From Ananas comosus (lineage: Eukaryota; Streptophyta; Magnoliopsida; Poales; Bromeliaceae): a DNA stretch of 64,000 nt. Positions 43,061 through 53,432 of the stretch are shown piece by piece. The stretch is from assembly GCF_001540865.1 (NCBI RefSeq), contig NC_033623.1, positions 7,290,503 to 7,354,502 of the forward strand, in the 5' to 3' direction. The translations under genes and the position numbers were made by a program. The notes under the pieces were generated by a model, which saw only the letters and a list, made by a program, of their open reading frames with translations, made no database searches and was not told the origin of the DNA. The stretch's first letter is position 1. Every line of letters begins with the position of its first letter.

Positions 43061-43424
43061 CCCGCCGGCACCGGCGGCCCTCGGTGACGGTGACGATAAT
43101 GAGGGCGACGCCACCTCCTTTTCCTCTTCTCCGTCTCTGCCTTCGTCAGCACCGAAGAGAGAGAACTCGGAGCGGACGCGGGTGAGGGTAGAGCAGATGG
43201 AGACGATGAGATCATGGTCAAGGAGGTAATCGCTGCCCATGAGGGTTAGGAGAAAAGACGCGCCTATCTCCAAAGAGCGAACAAAGATGCAGAGGATAGA
43301 AAAAAAAGTAAAAAAAATAAAGAAAAAAAATCATCTCTTTGAAAGACTATTATATATCGTTACTATTATCGAAAAAGGCAAAAAGTCAGAGAAAATGGAA
43401 GAAAAAGATAAAGGTTGCACTGTT

Positions 43425-43575
43425 AAAATTAAGTTGCACTGTTTTACAAAAAATTTACACTGTTTAAGGTGAACGTTGCACTCGTTGAAATAAAAATTAC
43501 AATCTTTGAAACAAAAGTTGCACTCTTTTGACAAATATTACACTGTTTTAAAAAAAAATTACACTGTTTCTCTTT
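43425..43575. repeat. TTGCACTGTTT motif cluster
   Basis: About eight degenerate copies of TTRCACTGTTTT or TTGCACTC every 15-25 bp; a related cluster (TTGCACCATTT, TTACACTATT) lies at 43945-44075. Both lie within the MULE between gene fragments. Confidence 0.55.
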
Positions 43576-43606
43576 CTTTTCCTCATCTTCCTCCTTTATA
43601 ACATCT

Positions 43607-43925
43607 ATGGCCTGCATGGCATCGGCGTCCATGGCCTACATAGCGTCGGCGTCGAGCGGGACCGGCGCCGCCTGCACGTCATACTGCAGCAGCCACGAGC
43701 CATTGCGCGAGATCGCGAACCGGGCGGTGCACAGCACCATGATGTCGATCCGATGGAAGTTGAGCATGAAGCCAACGTCCGAGAAGCCCACGGTGGTCGC
43801 GCGGTTGTCGTTCTCGGTGACCATCGCGAGGGCCATCTGGACGTCGAGCGTACCGGACTAGTCGTAGTCGAGCCAGCCCAGGTGCGCCGCCGGCACGCAC
43901 AGCAGAGGGGAAAAAGGAAGAGGGG
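43607..43925 (-). pseudogene. LEA_2 / NDR1-like protein fragment
   Basis: The minus strand has a frame of about 100 codons with V-P-A-A-H-L-G-W-L-D-Y-D, a TAG near 43859-43861, then S-G-T-L-D-V-Q, E-N-D-N-R-A-T-T-V-G-F-S-D and N-G-S-W-L-L-Q-Y-D-V-Q...P-L-D-A-D-A-M. This pattern resembles the LEA_2 (NDR1/HIN1-like) domain of plant membrane-anchored proteins as I remember it. No membrane anchor or C-terminus is present; the frame runs into AT-rich filler. Most likely an exon fragment carried by the MULE. Family call moderate. Confidence 0.45.
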
Positions 43926-44084
43926 GAGGATGAGGAGGAGGAGAGTGCACCATTTCGCCCAATTTTGCACTACTTCGCCCAAAATTGCACCATTTCTCCT
44001 TTTCCTCCTCTTTCTCTTCTTTCTTCTTTTTTACACTATTACACCATTTTTTACACCCTAAAAAATTGCATTCTTTGGACGCCC

Positions 44085-44540
44085 TCATCTCCTTCGCCGG
44101 AGAGTAGGACTCGGACAGTGATCTTCAGGGCATCGATCAGGCCACTTCTTCATCTTGGAGTCGAGGGTGCCCCACTCGATACTCCGGGTCTCCGCGATGG
44201 CGTTGCGGTAGACGGTGACGTAGATCTCGCTCAGCTCCTGGCCGTACCCGGTGCGGATCATGCGGCCGGCAATCTCCGTGAGGTCGGCAATGGCGTCGGT
44301 GCGGAGGAGGTCGGAGGAGAAGTGGTCGGCGGAGAAGGATCCCCGGCCTCCTTCGCCACCGCCGCTGCCGCAGGAGTCCTCGAGATTGGCACCGTGGGGG
44401 TAGGGGTCGGATCTGGGGGAGGAGGTGGGGGTGTCGTCGTGGGAGAGGGAGAAGCGGCGGAAGGAGGATGTGGGTTCGTCGGAGGAGGAGGAGGTGGCGG
44501 AACTCAAGATGTGGTCGGATATTTTCGTTCGATAGAGAAA
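44085..44540 (-). pseudogene. Exo70 exocyst subunit fragment
   Basis: Exo70 helps tether secretory vesicles at the plasma membrane; plants have many paralogues. The minus-strand frame has the Ser-rich F-R-R-F-S-L-S-H-D-D linker, then A-I-A-D-L-T-E-I-A-G-R-M-I-R-T-G-Y, V-Y-R-N-A-I-A-E and I-E-W-G-T-L-D-S-K-M-K-K-W, which fit the start of the Exo70 C-terminal domain. About 20 residues usual between N-A-I-A-E and I-E-W are missing. The frame shifts after K-K-W, where another frame continues in Exo70-like fashion for about 15 codons. The N-terminus and most of the C-terminal domain are absent. A captured, non-functional gene piece. Confidence 0.7.
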
Positions 44541-44895
44541 AAGTTTGCCCGAACCTACAAAATTAGAAAACGTGGCCCAGTTTTGCAAAAGCTCAAATCT
44601 TGTGAATTTTTTATGCAAATTGGCCTAATTCTAACTATCAAATAAAAATTCTAATAATCCACGTATAATTCTAATAAACTCACTATTTTTTTATTTCCCA
44701 TATAATCCACTACAATTTTAATGAATGCGGTGAACGATTTACCGCCTATAAAAGGCATGAAAGAATACAGTGAATGACTCACCGCATTTTGGAAAAAAAT
44801 CCTATGTGGCAAAGAGAGAATTAGTTTGACAAATATAAATTTGGCAAGATTATTTTGCAAATTACAAAATTCTAGAGAGCTATTTTGTAAAAAAG

Positions 44896-45107
44896 TCCCT
44901 CCAAGCTCTCCAATAGGAGGAGTTGGAGGTGTAAGTTGAGCCTAAACCCCAACTTAACACATAATAGTATTCCAACTGAAATAAAAAGTATTGTAAAATT
45001 ATTTGCGGTACCAATACCGCGTCCAAAACAATTCCGACTCATCCTAACACTTTTCCAACGTGTCGTTTAATTGCCGAACTGTAATTATTCCGAAAAATAA
45101 TATTTTG

Positions 45108-45111
<4 letters not shown>
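44896..45111. other. Unassigned DNA
   Basis: Short stretch between the AT-rich element and a microsatellite; a GGTACCAATACCGCG motif but no gene. Confidence 0.35.

Positions 45112-45187
<76 letters not shown>
45112..45187. repeat. (AT)n microsatellite
   Basis: About 38 uninterrupted AT units. Confidence 0.95.
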
Positions 45188-45189
<2 letters not shown>

Positions 45190-45197
45190 TGCAGATT

Positions 45198-45404
45198 GGC
45201 TCTGATATCAACTGTGACGCCCCACTTTCTAGAGGTTCATCCATCCTAGGATTACTCTAACCCTAGTACGTCTAACTCTCTTAATTTTTTGAATCTAGCC
45301 ACCGCCAAAATATTGTAATTGGGTTAAGAGATTTGATTTATTATATCTCATATATAATACTATTCCAAATTCCAAATTCTAAAAATGTCAGCTTATAAAA
45401 TTTT
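45198..45404 (-). mobile_element. LTR start and primer-binding site of another retrotransposon
   Basis: The minus strand reads TGATATCAGAGCC (45198-45210, one mismatch from the tRNA-Met complement), two bases from TGTGACGCCCCAC at 45213. So an LTR, minus orientation, extends right from 45213. The internal side is replaced by the AT microsatellite. Its right end is not seen. Confidence 0.5.
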
Positions 45405-45648
45405 GAGCAGTGCTACTTGCACCTTGGCTATCAAAGGATGTACATTTTTCCACTAGTCTTTTCAATTTTTTTGTTTTCAATACTAGAAAAATAAACCATA
45501 ATTTTAGAATGAAAGAAGCATAAAATTTACGCTTCTATATAGGGTGTGCANATTATGGTTTATTTTTCTAGTATTGAAAACAAAAAAATTGAAAAGACTA
45601 GTGGAAAAATGTACATCCTTTGATAGCCAAGGTGCAAGTAGCACTGCT
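45405..45648. mobile_element. Perfect inverted repeat around an N (MITE-like)
   Basis: The arm at 45405-45501 (AGCAGTGCTACTTGCACCTT...) is repeated exactly inverted at 45552-45648. Between them are about 50 bases and an N at 45551. It could be a young MITE or a misjoined strand at an assembly gap. No clear TSD. Confidence 0.6.
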
Positions 45649-46094
45649 AAATATTTGAACGTTACAATTTTAATTTTATTGAATAATTTTACAGTGCCTT
45701 TGAGATAAGTACTTAAATTCTAGAATTTTAAATTTTACTATCAAATCTTCGCGTATTAATAAAATTTTTGATAGAATATCCCATCAAGTTAATGAATGAA
45801 ACGGTAGCATGCTATCTATTTCTCAAAAAAAAAAAAAGAATATCCCATCAAGTACCAGAATAGTAAGTGGGACTACAGAATACTTCGTCAAAATATTACA
45901 AACACTGTAGTAAGATCATCATTTTCAAAGTTCATGTACTTGTATTAATATTGTTGTTAAGGCAAGCAGTTAAATAAAACTTCTTACAATTTAAATATCT
46001 ATAGGAAATATGCTAGAGTTTAGGTTAGATTTGTAACTTTTAGCTCTTTTAATTTCCTTTTTTGTTGAATCAATCATAGAAGCATCGCAAGGTC
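45649..46094. other. Unassigned AT-rich DNA
   Basis: No gene. A segment TATCCCATCAAGT occurs twice (45777 and 45841) around a poly-A stretch, suggesting a small insertion with target duplication and A tail (SINE-like). Confidence 0.35.
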
Positions 46095-46099
46095 TCTAA

Positions 46100-46391
46100 T
46101 ATAGACGACAATCACTCTTCAGGATCAATTAACTCCAGGGATCGCTCTCCATCATTAGACAAGCCAGCATAGATGTCTATAATTAGAGTTATGTAACATA
46201 AAGGAAGCTATTAGCATATTGCCTTATAACTCTGCTACAGAATAGGAAACTAAATTATTATTGTATCTCTTGATTATTTCCTTTGTAGACTAATTGAGGC
46301 TGTATTATATTGTGAATAGAAACAATTCTGCTCTGTGAGCTTCTTCCACCCAAAAATTTAAAGTTACAATTCTTCTACAGTATGCTCGTCA
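46100..46391 (+). repeat. 5' LTR, Copia 3
   Basis: 292 bp, ends at TCGTCA directly before the PBS. Has TATTATATTGTG near 46303 as possible TATA box. No CCGG palindromes, unlike the long-LTR families. Confidence 0.88.
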
Positions 46392-46404
46392 TGGTATCAG
46401 AGCA
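46392..46404 (+). other. Primer-binding site, Copia 3
   Basis: TGGTATCAGAGCA immediately after the 5' LTR, complementary to initiator tRNA-Met. Confidence 0.92.
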
Positions 46405-46442
46405 CACTGCTTAGACAAGCTAGAGATCCTATTTTTTTTTCC

Positions 46443-47350
46443 ATGGCAGAAGACAGCATTTCAAATACTATTACCTCCCCAGTGGCTATTCCCAACCCTC
46501 CTTCTGACCAGAGCAATATGCTTATTTCAATAAATGCTTCTGCCCAACTGCCTCTTGAGCTTACTAATCTTAATTATCCGTCATGGCGAGCGCAATTCAA
46601 TACCCTTTTGGTTGGCTATGATTTGATGGGATACGTTGATGGCACTGTGGTTTCACCGCCCAAAATGGTAACCATCAATGAGAATATGGTCACCAATGCG
46701 GCCTATTCTCATTGGTTTCGTCAAGACCAACTACTACTTCATGCAATCATTGCATCGACCTCAGAATCTGTAATGCCTCTTGTAGCCTCAGCGAAGACGT
46801 CGCATGAAGCCTGGAACGAGCTCTCATGTACTCTTTGCAAGCAGATCACGCTCGCGACTTATGAGTGTCAAGGAGCGTCTCACTCTCACAAAGCGCGACG
46901 CTCGTTCAGTGGCCGAATACCTCCAAATTATGAAAGGTATTGTTGACGAACTCGCTCTTATTAATACTTCAATTGATGAGGATGACTTGGTTCTTCATAT
47001 TCTCAATGGTTTGGGTCCGGAGTTCAAAGAAATATCTACTGCAATCCGTGCTCGTGAGACACCCATCACCTTTGAAGAATTACATGACAAACTCATTGAG
47101 TTTGAGCAATACTTGAAGAGAAATGAAGCTGACAGTGACATTCATATTGTCACTGCCAATCATATCAAGAAGGCTAGCAAACCTTCCAATAGTCAAGCTA
47201 GCATACAGTAGACGCACTTCACATTCAGGTCCTTTTCGACCTAATCATTTTGCTTCACAAAGGAACAATGGCTCTAATGCTGGACGTAATAATCAAAAGC
47301 CAAGGGTAATGTGCCAAATCTGTGAAAAAGCTGGTCATTCAGCGAAGCAA
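46443..47350 (+). pseudogene. Copia Gag (broken)
   Basis: From ATG 46443 the frame encodes M-A-E-D-S with the P-L-E-L-T-N-L-N-Y-P-S-W-R-A-Q-F motif of Copia Gag (UBN2/Retrotran_gag type). Near 46825 a frameshift moves the coding into the next frame, with R-S-V-A-E-Y-L-Q-I-M-K and L-V-L-H-I-L-N-G-L-G-P-E-F. This ends in a TAG at 47209-47211 and a second shift. The knuckle CQICEKAGHSAKQC follows at about 47311-47352 in the pol frame. Gag packages RNA in cytoplasmic particles; these lesions prevent a full-length product. Confidence 0.85.
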
Positions 47351-47352
47351 TG

Positions 47353-50300
47353 TTGTCACGCCAAGCAATATTTTTGTTCTCAACCAGTTGCAAACTATAC
47401 CTCCTCTCGTGCATCTGACCAAGGGTGGTTCATGGATTCTGCTGCTTCTCATCATGTCACAGCTGACTTGCAGAATCTATCCATTCATTCAGACTATGAC
47501 GGTCCAGACGAAGTTGTTATTGGTGATGGATCAGGTTTGAAGATTACACATATTGGTTCCACTAACCTTTCCTCACCTACTGCTTCTTATTCTTTATCTG
47601 ATGTTTTATGCGTACCTTCCATTCAAAAGAATTTAATTTCTGTTTCTCAATTTTGTAAGACTAATAATACATCAGTTGAATTTTTTCCTGATTGTTTTTT
47701 GGTGAAGGATCTAAGCACGGGGACGATTCTAACTCGAGGCCAAAATAAAAATGATATCTATGAGCTACCTTCTTCTGTTGGTGTTTTGCAAAATAAACCT
47801 CAAGCCATGGTTGGCGTCCGTGTCTCCAAAAGTGATTGGCATAAGCGCCTTGGTCATCCTTCCTCTCAAATTCTTCAATATCTATTGACGTCTGGTTCTC
47901 TTCCTACTCCTTCTAAGTCTATTTCTACTTTACTTTGCGACTCATGTTGTTGTAATAAAAGTCACAAACTTCCATTTGGAATCTCAAGTTTGTCCAGTAG
48001 TCGACCTCTTGATCTTCTCTGTACTGATGTTTGGGGTCCAGCTCCTGTGCAATCAATTGATGGGTTTAACTATTATGTTATTTTTGTTGATCATTTTACA
48101 AAATATGTTTGGCTTTATCCCATGAAAAGAAAATCTGATGTCTCTTTCTTATTTCCAAAATTCAAAAAATTAGTTGAAAATTATTTTGGGATGCCTATTG
48201 TTTCAATTTACTCTGATGGGGGTGGTGAATATCAAAAAATGAAAGCCTTTTTGGAATCTCATGGCATCACTCACTTAACAACTCCACCCTATGCACCAGA
48301 ACATAATGGGTCCTCGGAACGGCGCCATAGACATATTGTTGAAATAGGATTGACACTCCTTCATCAAGCATCTCTTCCAGCTTCATTTTGGTCCTATGCT
48401 TTCCAAACTACTACGTACTTAATTAACCGCTTACCGACCAAAATACTTCGTTTTAGATCTCCACATGAAGCGCTTTTTAAGAACTCTCCAAATTACTCAA
48501 AGTTTCGCATCTTTGGTTGTCTATGCTATCCGTGGTTAAAACCATATTCCAAACATAAGCTTGACACACGTTCCAAGCCTTGCATTTTCCTTGGTTATTC
48601 ACCTAATCAAAGTGCTTACAGGTGCTTCGATCCTAGCACAAATAAGATCTATGTTTCTCGACATGTCATCTTTGATAAATCCACATTTCCTCATGCATCC
48701 TTATCCTCCCAAGTTCAGTCTAACACTTCTATGTGGTCTGTGCCTAATCAAGATAATCTCGGTCCGCCTCACTTTCTCATTTCTAAAACCTCTACTACAA
48801 CCTCTATAGTACATCCGGTTGACTCTACTCCATTGCATGCACACTCATCTCCTAGTCCTCAAATTCCAGCCAGTAGAGGATCCTCTTTGCATGACCAACA
48901 CCCACACCAAGGTAGCTTATGCTCGTCGCCTCAAAGCCCACGTGCAGACTCATCATCAAATACAATTTCACCTAAACAACCCAGTCACCTCGTCTTTCAA
49001 CGCACACATCCTATGACCACTAGATCTCAAAATAATATTTTTAAGCCTAAATAGCTCCATACTACTTCGAAGCACCCCATTCCCACCATCATGGAACCAA
49101 CCTGTGTATCTCAAGCTATCCAAGATCCAAACTGGCGAACTGCTATGTCTGAAGAATTTAATGCCCTTCTTCACAATGGCACTTGGGAGTTGGTTGCTCC
49201 TCAACCTCATTACAATGTTGTTGGTAGGAAATGGGTATTTCGTATCAAAAGGCATCCCGATGGTAGTGTTGCACGCTATAAAGCATGACTCGTCGCCAAA
49301 GGCTTCCATCAGAGACCTAGCCTTGACTATCATGAGACATTTAGCCCGGTCGTTAAACCTACCACCATACGAACTATTCTTTGCCTTGCTTTAACTCAAG
49401 GATGGTCTCTTCATCAGCTGGATGTGAACAATGCCTTCTTACATGGATCTCTTACTGAAGTTGTTTATATGCAACAACGCCGGGATTTGTTGATCATTCC
49501 TTACCTACTCATGTCTGTCGACTTAAGAAAGCTATTTATGGTCTCAAGCAAGCCCCTCGAGCTTGGTATCACGCACTTAGCAGTTTTGTCACTGCATATG
49601 GTTTCACTCAATCAAAATTTGATTGTTCTCTTTTCATCTATCGACATGATGGAATAGTGGCATACTTTCTTGTATATGTTGATGACCTAAGACTTAAAGG
49701 AAATGATAAATCATTTCTACATTGCTTTGTCCAAGCTCTTTCTGGCAGGTTTTCTCTTAAAAATCTTGGTGATCTTCATTACTTTCTAGGGGTTGAAGTT
49801 ATACCAACAACACAAGGCTTATTTCTAACGCAACATAAATACATAAGAGATATCCTTGATAGAACTAAAATGCTTGGTGCTAAAGATGTTGCTACTCCAT
49901 TGTCGACTTGTAGCTCGCTATCTCGTCATGATGGCTCTCCTCCAACAAATGCTACTGAGTATCGGAAAGTAGTTGGTGCTCTCCAATATCTCTCTATCAC
50001 AAGGCCAGGCATAGCTTTTACCGTAAACAAATTATCTCAATTCATGCATCAACCGTCGGCGCTTCATTGGATTGCAGTCAAACGCATTCTTCGATATATC
50101 AAAGGCACTATCTATCATGGACTGCACTTAAAGCGCCACTCTAATTTACTACTACATGCTTTCTCTGATGCTGATTGGGCTGGTGATAAAGATGATCGTA
50201 CATCCACCTCTGCGTACATTGTATTCCTTGGCACTAATCCTATTTCTTGGAGCTCACGAAAGCAGTGATCTGTCGCCCGCTCTTCTACTGAGGCTGAATA

Positions 50301-50625
50301 TCGTGCCATTGCGGATACGGCATCTGAGTTGGCTTGGATCTAATCGCTTCTGCATGAGCTAGGTGTCTCACTATCCAAAAGTCCGACCATTTACTGTTAC
50401 AATATTGGTGCAACATATGTATGTGCTAATCCGGTCTTTCACTCCAAGATGAAACATATAGCTATAAGCTACCACTTCGTTCGCGATAAAGTAAGCAAAG
50501 GACTGCTAAATGTATCTCATGTATCGACTCATGATCAACTTGCTGATGTGCTAACAAAACCTCTATCACGGCAGCGATTTTCTCTTCTTCGTTCCAACAT
50601 AGGTGTTCACAATGGTACACCTATC
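47353..50625 (+). pseudogene. Copia Pol: protease, integrase, RT, RNase H (broken)
   Basis: Protease W-F-M-D-S-A-A-S-H-H-V-T (Asp codon 47436-47438). Pre-integrase W-H-K-R-L-G-H-P near 47838. Integrase catalytic residues visible in C-T-D-V-W-G-P, Y-S-D-G-G-G-E-Y and the Glu of S-S-E-R-R-H-R (about 48020-48330). RT with [11 protein letters not shown] and active-site Y-V-D-D near 49675-49686. RNase H with S-D-A-D-W-A-G and S-T-E-A-E-Y-R-A. Stops: TAG 49052-49054, TGA 49286-49288, TGA 50266-50268, TAA 50341-50343; a frameshift near 49478. All four stops are explained by single C-to-T changes from Gln or Arg codons. Catalytic motifs themselves are kept. Confidence 0.92.
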
Positions 50626-50636
50626 TTGCGGGGGCG
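50626..50636 (+). other. Polypurine tract, Copia 3
   Basis: GCGGGGGCG-type purine run directly before the 3' LTR; primes plus-strand synthesis. Confidence 0.7.
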
Positions 50637-50926
50637 TATAGGCGACAATCACTCTCTAGGATCAATTAACTCCAAGGATCGCTCTCCATCATTAGACAAG
50701 CAAGCATAGATGTCTATAATTAGGGCTATAACATAAAGGAAGCTATTAGCATATTTCCTTATAACTCTGCTACAGAATAGGAAACTAAATTATTATTGTA
50801 TATCTTGATTATTTCCTTTGTAGACTAATTGAAGTTGTATTATATTGTGAATAGAAACAATTCTGCTCTGTGAGCTTCTTCCACCCAAAAATTTAAAGTT
50901 ACAATTCTTCTACAGTATTCTCTTCA
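50637..50926 (+). repeat. 3' LTR, Copia 3
   Basis: 290 bp, TATAGGCGACAATC to CTCTTCA, about 96 % like the 5' LTR. Confidence 0.88.
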
Positions 50927-51304
50927 CCTAATAAGTGAGTGATAATAAAACGCTTATTCAAGTTTACTGGAACATATGCAGAAAAATGAATCTTTCCAAG
51001 CTGCAACCATGCACACTCACTTCTACAAAAAAATACAATTCAAGAAAAGAAGGATATCAACTACCGTACAACGTACTCGGCACAATTTCACACTGGGGCA
51101 GTCCGAAATAATTATTACTTTTATTTTTTTAGCCCCTCAGCTATTAATTAATTATTCTAGGGCTTTTTTTGCAAATAGCCCCCTAACAAATTTTATTTGC
51201 AAAAATAGCCCTGTCTAAAATTTATTTGCAAAAATGGCCATGGCCCTGCCACGCCAGCGCCACGCCAGCGCCACGTCAGCGCCACGCGGGCAGGGCCTGG
51301 GCTA

Positions 51305-51690
51305 GGAATTCAAGTTGAACACGGTGATTCGTTCACCGTGTCTAAACACGGTGAACCAACCACCGTGCTAACTGTGCCACGCCCGCCCGCGGCTCTAGCT
51401 TACATTAGACACGGTGATTCGTTCACCGTGTCTAAACGCGGTGAACCGTTCACCGCGTTTAGACACGGTGAACCAATTACCGTGTCCTTCACTTCCATAC
51501 TTGCCCGGCCTGGCTAGTTGTATTGGACACGGACTTAGCCATTTTCGGGGAGTGCTAACATTTATATTGGACACGGTAAACCATTCACCGTGTCCAATAC
51601 AAATGTATTGGACACGGTGAATGGATCACCGTGTCCAATTGTATTGGACACGGTGATCCATTCACCGTGTCCAACACAACTGCCCACCCA
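51305..51690. repeat. Hairpin array with CACGGTGAAY..RTTCACCGTG
   Basis: About seven inverted-repeat units such as CACGGTGATTCGTTCACCGTG, CGCGGTGAACCGTTCACCGCG and CACGGTGAATGGATCACCGTG, partly joined by ATTGGACACGG. Possible subterminal transposase-binding sites. The same core occurs at 42223-42310 and 44727-44795. Confidence 0.65.
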
Positions 51691-51944
51691 ACTAAAAATT
51701 TGCCGCAGAAAAATCAATTACAAGATTCAATACAAGAATACAATACAGATACCTATCAATACACATCACAACACATCACAACACATCACAACATCACAAA
51801 AGTAATACAGATCACAACATCACAAAATTAATACACATTACAACATCACAACCAATAGAATCTCAATAATATAATAAATACCAAATAATCAAAACAGAAT
51901 ATACAAAATAAATGCAAGTTATACAATAATATATAAATATAATA

Positions 51945-52039
51945 TCATATTCTCCTCCCTCGACCTCCTCGACCACGTCGCCTACCACGTCCGCGACCAC
52001 GACCAACATCATGCTCATCAAAAGGATCCAAGATCTCCA
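51945..52039 (-). pseudogene. GRG-rich C-terminus of a transposon protein
   Basis: The minus strand reads D-P-F-D-E-H-D-V-G-R-G-R-G-R-G-R-R-R-G-R then G-G-R-G-R-R-I and TGA at 51945-51947. An RGG-type tail binds nucleic acid in many proteins. It is cut upstream by the N at 52040, so the link to the PMD exons in the same orientation is probable, not shown. Confidence 0.5.
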
Positions 52040-52771
52040 NTCTTCTTAGATTTAAAAAAGTTTAAAACTATCTTTTATGAAATTTGATATATCTAATTCT
52101 AATTGTAAGAACTAGAACTTAAATTTTCAGGATACGAGTTTAAAATTTCTAATAAGTTAAAAGTGACAGATAAAAGTGTTATCAAGTAATACACACAAAA
52201 CTATCGATTAGTATACATAAAAAGTGTTATCTAATATACCTCCGGAATACTGCTGCGTCACAATCTCTTCGAGGGTGGAAAAACAGACCACCCCAGGGTC
52301 CAAGCCGCTAGCTCCTGATGGAATCAGACGAAGGTGTAATAACTCGAGGTAGTAGGGCTAGCACACGAAGCGGTCAAACCCGATGATGTCGTATATGTAC
52401 TTGGACACGAACGGTATGGAGCGTAGTTAAGTGCTCCGTCTCGTCTATTCCTAACCCGCCGTATGGTGCGGAGTATGTAACTCGCAACCTTACTATCTAA
52501 TCATCTATATCGTCTCCACCGGGGACTCTGTCTAGGTCTAGGCTATGCTCGATGGTGACAAATGTACATCACCATAACCTGCTAGTGGTCCTCCACCTAT
52601 AGATCTGGACATGTCGCCGGTGGTGAGCGGATAGTCGGTGCACCTGTGCAGCTCTCTCATAACCATACTAACATTAACGTTTATAAAAAAATATAATTAA
52701 AAATATATATGTTCTTTCAAAGCATATTAGAAAAAACTAACACGAAAATAAAGTCCAACTATAGCACGTCT
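52040..52771 (-). other. N and degenerate coding-like DNA
   Basis: A single N at 52040, then AT-rich filler to 52245. A GC-richer stretch at 52246-52660 has short minus frames (for example F-V-S-K-Y-I-Y-D-I-I-G-F-D-R-F) broken by stops. No family recognised. A tail repeat of AACACTTTTATC-like words lies near 52150-52220. Confidence 0.35.
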
Positions 52772-53055
52772 CTAGTGTAATATGCTAGTCTGCACAGGAT
52801 GGGCTATAAAGTCCTCCACCTCAGAATCGATGGGATAGTGTCCAGCGACTAGTCTACCTCCGTCAAGACCTCTCAAATGGATGCGAAGGTGTGATACATG
52901 GAGGTCCTGGTCGTCTGATACCACCTCGTAGCTGCAGGCCGGTACGTGGGCATATATCAGGTGGCTACGGTAGTAGTGGCTAGCCCCTCGGTGGAATATG
53001 ACTACAATGCCTGGGCCGTGGTTGTGGTCATGGCGTCCTAGGTCGAGCTCGTCCA
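52772..53055 (-). CDS. Unassigned exon-like ORF in PMD element
   Basis: 94 codons open on the minus strand, preceded at 53056-53057 by a good acceptor (TTTATTTGTTATAG), ending in TAG. Composition is protein-like and His/Asp rich (D-E-L-D-L-G-R-H-D-H-N-H, H-L-R-I-H-L-R-G-L). I do not recognise the family. Orientation and position suggest a downstream exon of the PMD gene or a second gene of the element. A 36-bp tandem duplication (about 53100-53170) lies just upstream. Confidence 0.35.
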
Positions 53056-53254
53056 CTATAACAAATAAAATCCGCAGCTGCCGCTAGCTCCAGATAGGCA
53101 TGTCTAGTCGGGAGGAGAAGTCGAGGAGGTGCCGGTCTAGTCGGGAGGAGAAGTCGAGGAGGTGCCGGTCTGTATGATGGCCGTGTACGATGACGACACT
53201 AACTCGGCCAATAACTCCCACGACGATATCTCGTAGATCTGGTCAACCTCTAGA

Positions 53255-53369
53255 AATATAGTAGCCTAGCTCTATATATAGTATAGATAGTATAGTAGCC
53301 TAGCTCTATATATAGTATAGATAGTATAGTAGCCTAGCGCTATATATAGTATAAAGAGTGTAGTAGCCT

Positions 53370-53432
<63 letters not shown>

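Larger units (their letters stand above)
42725..44625. mobile_element. Mutator-like element with captured gene fragments (Pack-MULE type)
   Basis: 1901 bp with terminal inverted repeats of about 90 bp starting GGCCAATTTGCATAAAAAAT at both ends. Flanked by an exact 9-bp duplication TAATTCTAA (42716-42724 and 44626-44634), the mark of Mutator transposition. The inside encodes no transposase. It is GC-rich in patches that look like gene pieces (Exo70 and LEA_2 types on the minus strand), separated by AT-rich filler with TTGCACTGTT motifs. Confidence 0.87.
42085..44895. mobile_element. AT-rich element with CGGTGAA palindromes, host of the MULE
   Basis: The two sides outside the MULE look like ends of one element. 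Left has AATAACCCTATAAAATTTT and TTTGACAAACTAACCC; right, read inverted, has TTTTTTACAAAATAGCTC and TTTGTCAAACTAATTC. Both then carry palindromes: GGCGGTGAACAACTCACCGCC (about 42223), GCGGTGAATCATTCAC (42294), GCGGTGAACGATTTACCGCC (about 44727). Degenerate repeats of about 70 bp with CATATAATCTTAACAACCTG fill 42350-42710. No protein is encoded outside the MULE. Similar ends and palindromes occur in the element at 51140. Confidence 0.5.
46100..50926 (+). mobile_element. Full-length Ty1/Copia element, 4.8 kb
   Basis: Two short LTRs (46100-46391 and 50637-50926), PBS, gag, pol in Copia order and a polypurine tract. TSD TCTAA (46095-46099) and CCTAA (50927-50931), one transition apart. The LTRs differ at about 12 positions and one 2-bp indel over 290 bp, about 4 %. 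Coding is broken by five stops and about three frameshifts, so it is non-autonomous now. LTR start reads TATAG rather than TG. Confidence 0.9.

Noticed and set aside
42770..43273. Gly/Glu-rich minus-strand frame of 167 codons in the MULE
   Set aside because: Composition follows the CTC/GAG-rich DNA, it crosses into the TIR, and no family is recognised.
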